Below, one piece after another: positions 6,263 through 10,817 of a DNA stretch of 10,817 bases (the stretch's first letter is position 1; each line of letters starts with the position of its first letter). Origin of the DNA: an uncultured Rikenellaceae bacterium (GTDB lineage Bacteria > Bacteroidota > Bacteroidia > Bacteroidales > Rikenellaceae); the NCBI GenBank assembly GCA_947074135.1, contig CAMTOL010000057.1:1-10817 (forward strand), given 5' to 3'. Below the pieces are notes generated by a model. That model worked only from the letters and a program-made list of their open reading frames with translations. It was not told the DNA's origin and did not search any database. The translations under genes were made by a program, and so were the position numbers.

Positions 6263-7345
6263 TTAATAAAGATGTTCACCATCGTTCTCAACCTCCTCTT
6301 TGGTCATCTTCTTGCGGTTCATCACCCACCAAGCCCACCAAATATAGGCTACAACAAACGGAATACCTAGCGACACATAACTCATCGCCGTTAGCGTGTA
6401 TTCACTGCTGCTACTATTATAAATAGTGAGCGAACTTGCCGAATCAACTAACGAAGGGTAGTAAGAACCTGTATATCCAACATAAAGTAGTAGCGTAAAG
6501 ACTGCCACTACCGTACCAGCTCCAACACTCCAAATGCCTCGCTTGTTCCCTTTGAAAAGAGTAATAAAAAGCCCCCAAACAACCAACAATACCCCAACAA
6601 GTAGCATCGCCAAAAAGATAGGTGAGGTAAATATTCCAAATACTGCTGTAAACAAAAAGATAAGCAACAACACAACAAACGCTGGAGCAGCTAGCCAAAT
6701 CACACGACGACACCTTTCGACAACTGCATCATCGTCAACCGAATTGATAATATACAAAGCCCCTAGAGTGCGAGTAAGGAATATCAACGCAAAACCTAAA
6801 GCCCAGTTTCGAGCATCAGTCAGTGCTTCAAGTCCACGCCAAGGCGACTCCCACTGCGATATAATATTCTCACCTGCTGCATAGTTACCAATTCGTGCGA
6901 AATCGACAGTGAAATTAGCTCCAGTAAAAAAAGTTCCGACAGCAGCCCCAATCAAGAAAGGAGCAGCAAGTCCATTAATCATTAAAAAAGCATCATAAGT
7001 CTTGCGACCTAAGAAATTACCCGCCTTCGAACGATACTCATAAGCAACAGCCTGAATAACAAAAACCAGCAGTATCGCCATCCATACATAATAAGCACCC
7101 CCGAAGCTTGTTGAGTAGAACAGCGGAAACGATGCAAAGAAAGCACCACCAAAGGTAACTAGCGTGGTAAAGGTTAATTCCCATTTACGTCCTAGCACAT
7201 TGACTATCATAGTGCGTTCGGTATCATTCTTAGACACATACCCAATCAACGATTGCCCACCTTGGACAAACATCAAAAAGACGAGCAAAGCTCCCAGTAG
7301 CGAAATAATCGCCCACCAATATTGTTGTAAAAATGTGTATTCCAT
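6263..7345 (-). CDS. cydB: Cytochrome bd quinol oxidase subunit II
   Basis: A 360-residue, strongly hydrophobic inner-membrane protein with about eight to nine helices. It begins MEYTFLQQYWWAIISLLGALLVFLMFVQGGQSLIG and ends with a basic/acidic cytoplasmic tail after YIWWAWWVMNRKKM. The FVQGGQSL segment near residue 26, the GRKWELTFTTLVTFGGAFFASFPLFYSTSFGG segment (52-83) and RTLGALY match CydB. It pairs with CydA to form the bd oxidase, which reduces O2 to water with quinol and has high oxygen affinity. cydB lies 109 bp downstream of cydA on the same strand, an unusually wide gap that contains a terminator-like hairpin. Family identity is clear. Confidence 0.97.
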   Translation of the reverse strand: MEYTFLQQYWWAIISLLGALLVFLMFVQGGQSLIGYVSKNDTERTMIVNVLGRKWELTFTTLVTFGGAFFASFPLFYSTSFGGAYYVWMAILLVFVIQAVAYEYRSKAGNFLGRKTYDAFLMINGLAAPFLIGAAVGTFFTGANFTVDFARIGNYAAGENIISQWESPWRGLEALTDARNWALGFALIFLTRTLGALYIINSVDDDAVVERCRRVIWLAAPAFVVLLLIFLFTAVFGIFTSPIFLAMLLVGVLLVVWGLFITLFKGNKRGIWSVGAGTVVAVFTLLLYVGYTGSYYPSLVDSASSLTIYNSSSSEYTLTAMSYVSLGIPFVVAYIWWAWWVMNRKKMTKEEVENDGEHLY

Positions 7346-7404
7346 TTTGTGTTTGTGATTTTTAATCTAATAATATTATGTAATAATTGCGATTTCTTTC
7401 AAAA

Positions 7405-7434
7405 AGGTAGAGTAGAGAAAAAACAGCTCCACCT
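7405..7434 (-). terminator. Terminator- or attenuator-like hairpin between cydA and cydB
   Basis: In the cyd transcript AGGUGGAG (complement of 7427-7434) can pair with CUCUACCU (complement of 7405-7412) over 8 bp with one G-U wobble and a 14-base loop. A run of U follows at once (7401-7405, the last U shared with the stem). This could be a partial terminator that lowers cydB, or a 3' stabiliser of a processed cydA message. Confidence 0.35.
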
Positions 7435-7454
7435 ATTGATTACCCAAGAAATTA

Positions 7455-8930
7455 TCAATTATCAGAAGGCCCTTTCTTAATCTGTTTACTAAGTATTGTA
7501 ACATCAGCAATCAGCAGCACTGTGAACAACACTGCAAACAACCAAAACGTAATCTCAACGCTCGAAGCCTCAACTCTCGAAACAGCTGCAACCGTTGGCA
7601 GCAGTCCTTGAATTGTCCACGGTTGGCGACCAACTTCGGCAACGACCCAACCAGCTTGCGAGGCGATATAAGCCAATGGAATAGCCCAAAGGAATAGATA
7701 GAGCCATAGTCGTGGGATTCGTTCGAGCCGTCCGCCACGATTATACCACAACGAAACAATAAAGAGCAAAAAGATCCACATACCAAGTCCAACCATCACC
7801 CTAAAGCTCCAATAAGTAAGTCCAACTGGAGGCACTATATCTTCGGGCGAGTTCAAATAACCATAACCAAAATTAGCAAAGTACTCCTTCTTAAACTCCT
7901 CATCTTTAAATATTTCAGCAATTTCGTTCATCGCTTCAGTATCGCCAACTCTCTGCGCATCTTTATACTGAGCAAAGAGGTCGATAGCCACACGACCTGC
8001 CTCCATTCTATAAGGAGCCTCCTCTACCATATCGTTGATGCCAGCCACATAAGCATCAGCATCACGATAAGCCAAAAACGACAAACCTGAAGGTATCTCG
8101 ACACCCGGCACAATAGACAAAGCCGCGTTAGTCTTCCCTTCATAGAGTCCCTCCATTGCAGCTAATTTCATTGGTTGCACTTTCGAAACCTGAACTGCCG
8201 AACCGTCGCCTGTAAACATAACAAGCAGAGTACTAACAAGTCCAAAGATAGCACCAATCTTCATAGACTTCTGTGCCAACCAACTCTCTCTACCCTTGAG
8301 CAAGAACCAAGCAGAAACACCCATCACAAAGACACCACTAAGCATAAATGCCGAGGTAACGGTGTGAAAAAACTTATTCATCGCAACCGGAGAGAAAAGC
8401 ACCGCCCAAAAATCGACCATCTCGTTACGAGCTGTGGCAGGATTGAACTCCATTCCAACAGGCGACTGCATCCAAGCGTTGGCTACCAATATCCACAAGG
8501 CCGAAAGTGACGCTCCGAAAGCAGTCATCCACGTTGCAGTAAGGTGAGTTTTTTTGCCAACCTTGTTCCAACCGAAGAACATAATAGCAATAAAGGTACT
8601 CTCGATAAAGAAGGCAAAAATTCCTTCAATGGCGAGTGGCGCACCGAAAATATCGCCAACAAAGTAGGAGTAATTACTCCAGTTAGTCCCAAACTCAAAC
8701 TCCAAAATAAGCCCTGTCGCAACTCCTATTGCAAAGTTGACTCCAAAGAGTTTCATCCAGAATTTAGTCATTCGTTTCCACTTCTCGTCACCACATCTAA
8801 CGTATTTAGTCTCCATAAATGCAATGATAAAACTAAGTCCGAGTGTTAGCGGCACAAAGAGATAGTGATAGATAGCAGTTAGAGCAAACATTGCTCTACT
8901 CCAGTCAACTACTGAGTTAAAGTCTTCCAT
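7455..8930 (-). CDS. cydA: Cytochrome bd quinol oxidase subunit I
   Basis: A 491-residue inner-membrane protein carrying the three hemes and the quinol site. Haem-related residues are all present by comparison with E. coli CydA: His22 in IYHYLFVPLTLG (high-spin haem ligand), Glu102 and Glu110 in AIEGIFAFFIEST (proton/haem site), His189 in NKFFHTVTSAF and Met379 in YWSFRVMVG (haem b558 ligands). The quinol loop begins GDGSAVQVSKVQPMKLAAMEGLYE (241-264), and the C-terminal GWVVAEVGRQPW block follows. The His189-Met379 span is about 17 residues shorter than in E. coli. Start at the ATG at 8930, 39 bp after the DUF4492 gene. It acts with CydB and probably needs CydDC-like assembly factors, which are not in the window. 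Confidence 0.98.
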   Translation of the reverse strand: MEDFNSVVDWSRAMFALTAIYHYLFVPLTLGLSFIIAFMETKYVRCGDEKWKRMTKFWMKLFGVNFAIGVATGLILEFEFGTNWSNYSYFVGDIFGAPLAIEGIFAFFIESTFIAIMFFGWNKVGKKTHLTATWMTAFGASLSALWILVANAWMQSPVGMEFNPATARNEMVDFWAVLFSPVAMNKFFHTVTSAFMLSGVFVMGVSAWFLLKGRESWLAQKSMKIGAIFGLVSTLLVMFTGDGSAVQVSKVQPMKLAAMEGLYEGKTNAALSIVPGVEIPSGLSFLAYRDADAYVAGINDMVEEAPYRMEAGRVAIDLFAQYKDAQRVGDTEAMNEIAEIFKDEEFKKEYFANFGYGYLNSPEDIVPPVGLTYWSFRVMVGLGMWIFLLFIVSLWYNRGGRLERIPRLWLYLFLWAIPLAYIASQAGWVVAEVGRQPWTIQGLLPTVAAVSRVEASSVEITFWLFAVLFTVLLIADVTILSKQIKKGPSDN

Positions 8931-8969
8931 ATCTAATTGTAATTAAGGTAAAATAAAAAAAAATATATT

Positions 8970-9191
8970 CTAATTTGAACGTTCAATAAGTTCATTTGAC
9001 ACGTAATCAGCTTTCTGTTCGCTCGATTTTCCACCTAAAAATGAGGGGAAGAAAAATATCTTCAGCACTAGAAACATTATCGCTAACTTAATCAATATTA
9101 TCAACCACAAAGTTTTCCCAACAGTCATCGAAGTAAAACCTTCATAATAAAAACGCCAAATACGACGAAAAATATTTACATTTGTACTCAT
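8970..9191 (-). CDS. DUF4492 small membrane protein, first gene of the cyd locus
   Basis: A 73-residue protein with a basic amphipathic start (NIFRRIWRFYYEGFTSMTVGKT) and one strong transmembrane helix at about residues 27-48 (LWLIILIKLAIMFLVLKIFFF). A PSFLGG turn and a charged tail follow. The FYxxGFxSMTVGxxLWxIIxIKLxxMFxVLKxFFFPxFL pattern is what I know as DUF4492, a family found directly upstream of cydA in Bacteroidota and some Campylobacterota. It starts at an ATG at 9191, about 57 nt after a promoter-like site, and is 39 bp ahead of cydA. Its position and single helix suggest an accessory subunit or assembly factor of the bd oxidase, comparable in concept to CydX, but its sequence is not CydX-like. 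Function unproven. Confidence 0.9.
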   Translation of the reverse strand: MSTNVNIFRRIWRFYYEGFTSMTVGKTLWLIILIKLAIMFLVLKIFFFPSFLGGKSSEQKADYVSNELIERSN

Positions 9192-9233
9192 AAATCTATT
9201 CTTATAATTCGGAATTTTATAAATAATTACTTA

Positions 9234-9250
9234 ACCACTCACAAAGTGGT
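9234..9250. promoter_or_regulatory. Palindrome in the divergent cyd/nrnA-like promoter region
   Basis: ACCACT (9234-9239) and AGTGGT (9245-9250) are perfect arms around CACAA; TT and AA two bases further out extend the symmetry with one mismatch. It falls at or just after the predicted cyd transcription start (about 9249) and upstream of the plus-strand gene. It may be an operator or the 5' hairpin of the cyd mRNA. It does not match FNR or Rex sites. Confidence 0.4.
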
Positions 9251-9255
9251 CAACC

Positions 9256-9263
9256 CAAAGATA
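9256..9263 (-). promoter_or_regulatory. Probable -7 box of the DUF4492-cydAB promoter
   Basis: The minus strand reads TATCTTTG, an exact TAnnTTTG match. Its last base overlaps the A of the divergent gene's ATG at 9263. A TTTG on the minus strand lies at 9279-9282, only 15 bp away instead of about 19, so the -33 element is uncertain. The predicted cyd leader is about 57 nt. Confidence 0.5.
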
Positions 9264-10276
9264 TGAAAAAAATATTTACAAATGATAAAATTTCTCAACT
9301 TTTTAATATTATCAACTCCGCAAAACGAATCGCCATTATCTCGCACACCAACCCCGACGGCGATGCAATAGGCTCTTCTCTTGCCCTATATAGAGCACTT
9401 CTCAAAATTGAGAATAACACCCAAAAAGACATAAGGATTATAGTTCCAAACTCTATGCCCGATTATTTGGAGTTTTTAGACACTCAAAAAGCAGTTACAA
9501 CTTTTGCCTACAACGAAAAGGAGTGTGGGGCTTTCCTAGCTGCTTCCGATTTAATTTTTGTTGTCGATTTCAACAATACAACCCGTCTTGAAAAGATGAG
9601 CGAAGCACTAGAGCGTAATATTTGCGCCACAAGGGTTCTAGTTGATCACCATATAGATCCTCCAAAATTCGACTTGGAGTTCCACTCAACCCAGAGTTCT
9701 TCGGCTGGTTTTTTGGCATATCTTTTGATAAAAGAGCTAGGTATAACAATTGACACAACCATTGCCACTCCGCTTTACACTGCAATGATGACAGACACAG
9801 GAGGTTTTATGTTTGGCAACCTAAACACTGAACTATACACAGCAGTAAGCGAATTGGCGGCAACAGGAATTGATATTGCGAGTATAAATAGAGAGGTATT
9901 TAACAACCAAACACTCAATAAAGTAAAGCTAACTGGTTACTTATTGAGTGACAAATTAACAGTAAATCTACCTAAAAAGAGTGCCTATATAACACTGTCA
10001 CTCGAAGAAAAAGATAAGTTTGAATACAAAATAGGCGACACAGAGGGGGTAGTTAATATCCCATTGACCGTTCAAGGAGTAGTATTTTCTGCCCTATTAA
10101 TTGAGAACAAGGATCACATAAAGCTTTCACTCCGTTCGATAGGCGAACTCGATGTAAATATCATATGTAACGAGCATTTTAACGGAGGGGGACACAAAAA
10201 TGCAGCAGGAGGGAAATTTTATGGCACAATGACTGAGTGCGAAAATGCAATTAAGTCGATTATAGACCGTTTCTAA
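9263..10276 (+). CDS. DHH/DHHA1 phosphoesterase, NrnA-like (nanoRNase / pAp phosphatase)
   Basis: A 337-residue cytoplasmic hydrolase. The N-terminal DHH domain shows SHTNPDGDAIGSS (27-39, metal ligands His28, Asp32, Asp34), VVDFNNTTRLEKM (100-112, Asp102), VLVDHHIDP (125-133, Asp128, His129, His130) and MMTDTGGFMFGN. The C-terminal DHHA1 domain has FNGGGHKNAAGG (306-317), with the GGGH nucleotide-binding loop. All metal and substrate motifs are present and length is typical. Proteins of this group degrade 2-5 nt RNA fragments and often remove the 3' phosphate of pAp; some members also cleave pApA or pGpG, and sequence alone does not say which. Start at the ATG at 9263; its leader overlaps the divergent cyd promoter. 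A weak hairpin follows at 10288. Confidence 0.93.
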   Translation: MKKIFTNDKISQLFNIINSAKRIAIISHTNPDGDAIGSSLALYRALLKIENNTQKDIRIIVPNSMPDYLEFLDTQKAVTTFAYNEKECGAFLAASDLIFVVDFNNTTRLEKMSEALERNICATRVLVDHHIDPPKFDLEFHSTQSSSAGFLAYLLIKELGITIDTTIATPLYTAMMTDTGGFMFGNLNTELYTAVSELAATGIDIASINREVFNNQTLNKVKLTGYLLSDKLTVNLPKKSAYITLSLEEKDKFEYKIGDTEGVVNIPLTVQGVVFSALLIENKDHIKLSLRSIGELDVNIICNEHFNGGGHKNAAGGKFYGTMTECENAIKSIIDRF

Positions 10277-10287
10277 GAATTAAGAAT

Positions 10288-10302
10288 GTTGCAAAAAGCA
10301 AC
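10288..10302. terminator. Short hairpin after the NrnA-like gene
   Basis: GTTGC (10288-10292) pairs with GCAAC (10298-10302) around AAAAA, 12 bp after the stop codon. There is no T run after it, so it is only a weak terminator candidate. Confidence 0.25.
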
Positions 10303-10361
10303 TCTCAGAAACACTAACAGACATTATAATTAATTAGAGAATACACAATAAAAAATAAAAA

Positions 10362-10392
10362 TTTACCTTTAGAAAGTTTTTATTTACATTTG
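10362..10392 (+). promoter_or_regulatory. Promoter of the small lipoprotein gene
   Basis: TACATTTG (10385-10392) matches the -7 consensus TAnnTTTG exactly, and TTTA (10362-10365) lies 19 bp upstream as a three-of-four match to the -33 TTTG. The predicted start near 10399 gives a leader of about 40 nt ending in an A-rich tract before the ATG. Confidence 0.65.
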
Positions 10393-10438
10393 CGTCCAAT
10401 ACTTAAATATTTTTTACTAACAAAAACCAAACAAAAAG

Positions 10439-10768
10439 ATGAAAAAAATTTTCCTTTCACTTCTTGCACTTTGCGCTGTTGCACTAGTATCTTGTGGTTC
10501 TAACAAAACTTTCACCGAAACCGAAAAGGCATTCAATGAAGCTACCAAAGAACTTGTAAACATTACATCTTACGATGAATATATACAGTTTGCAACTGCA
10601 TTCCAAACAAAACTTCAAAACATTGCAGATGAAACAGGCGACACAATGAGTGAAGACGAGCAAGCAAAATTGATGGAGATGGCTCTTATATTTAGTGCTG
10701 ATTGCCAAGCTAAACTTACAGAACTTACCACTAGTGTTTCTACTGAAGAGATAATTATTGAAGAATAG
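10439..10768 (+). CDS. Small lipoprotein of unknown function
   Basis: A 109-residue protein with a type II signal peptide MKKIFLSLLALCAVALVSC and lipobox LVSC, so Cys19 would be lipidated after cleavage. The mature part (about 90 residues) is acidic and predicted helical, rich in Thr and Glu, with one further cysteine (Cys89), and ends in EEIIIEE. No acidic run follows the lipid cysteine, so the known Bacteroidota surface-export signal is not evident and a periplasm-facing location is more likely. I do not recognise a domain. It has its own promoter and is closed by a strong hairpin, so it appears to be a single-gene transcript. The A-rich leader and clean signal peptide support the start at 10439. 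Confidence 0.82.
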   Translation: MKKIFLSLLALCAVALVSCGSNKTFTETEKAFNEATKELVNITSYDEYIQFATAFQTKLQNIADETGDTMSEDEQAKLMEMALIFSADCQAKLTELTTSVSTEEIIIEE

Positions 10769-10789
10769 TAATCTTAATCACTATATAGA

Positions 10790-10816
10790 ACTTGAATACT
10801 TTTTTAGTATTCAAGT
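10790..10816. terminator. Terminator-type hairpin after the lipoprotein gene
   Basis: ACTTGAATACT (10790-10800) and AGTATTCAAGT (10806-10816) are perfect 11-bp arms around a TTTTT loop, 21 bp after the stop codon. The window ends one base later, so the expected T tract is not visible. Confidence 0.6.
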
Positions 10817-10817
10817 C

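Noticed and set aside
8175..8849. Two plus-strand frames (111 and 101 codons) opposite cydA
   Set aside because: cydA is complete and motif-rich on the other strand; these frames have shadow-like composition and no independent signals.
9177..9184. TACATTTG on the plus strand as a -7 box for the NrnA-like gene
   Set aside because: It matches the consensus but lies inside the first codons of the DUF4492 gene, and no TTTG is found at -33 spacing. It may be chance in AT-rich sequence.

Overview
The window looks like chromosomal DNA of a Bacteroidales-type member of the Bacteroidota. Supporting signs are AT-rich intergenic spacers, A-rich leaders instead of clear Shine-Dalgarno sites, several promoters of the TTTG-N19-TAnnTTTG type, a DUF4492-cydA-cydB locus, a PafA-like secreted phosphatase fold and a lipid-anchored small protein. 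Genus cannot be fixed from sequence alone.

Layout. Positions 1-3438 carry four minus-strand genes read right to left: asd (aspartate-semialdehyde dehydrogenase), yidD (membrane insertion factor), a secreted PafA/alkaline-phosphatase-fold protein that has lost most active-site residues, and sufE (Fe-S sulfur transfer, cut by the window edge). Spacers of 87-99 bp and an internal promoter-like site mean this is a co-directional cluster, not a tight operon. Positions 3439-4008 hold no gene. They carry the asd promoter, a terminator-like hairpin, and a dense set of palindromes including a perfect 2 x 20 bp hairpin and a 112-bp inverted-repeat element that touches the pgk stop codon. pgk (phosphoglycerate kinase) follows on the minus strand and is divergent from birA (biotin-protein ligase, plus strand).

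Positions 6263-9191 form the cytochrome bd oxidase locus on the minus strand: a DUF4492 small membrane protein, then cydA, then cydB, giving a high-affinity quinol oxidase for microaerobic respiration or oxygen scavenging. It is divergent from an NrnA-like DHH phosphoesterase (9263-10276, plus), and the cyd promoter overlaps the start codon of that gene. A 17-bp palindrome sits between the two. A small lipoprotein of unknown function with its own promoter and a terminator-type hairpin closes the window.

Most genes are ordinary housekeeping genes. The points most worth a second look are the apparently catalytically dead PafA homologue, the modular hairpin/repeat region at 3614-4009, the DUF4492 protein as a candidate bd-oxidase subunit, and a terminator-like hairpin between cydA and cydB. 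I see no defence system, CRISPR array, transposase, tRNA or rRNA here.
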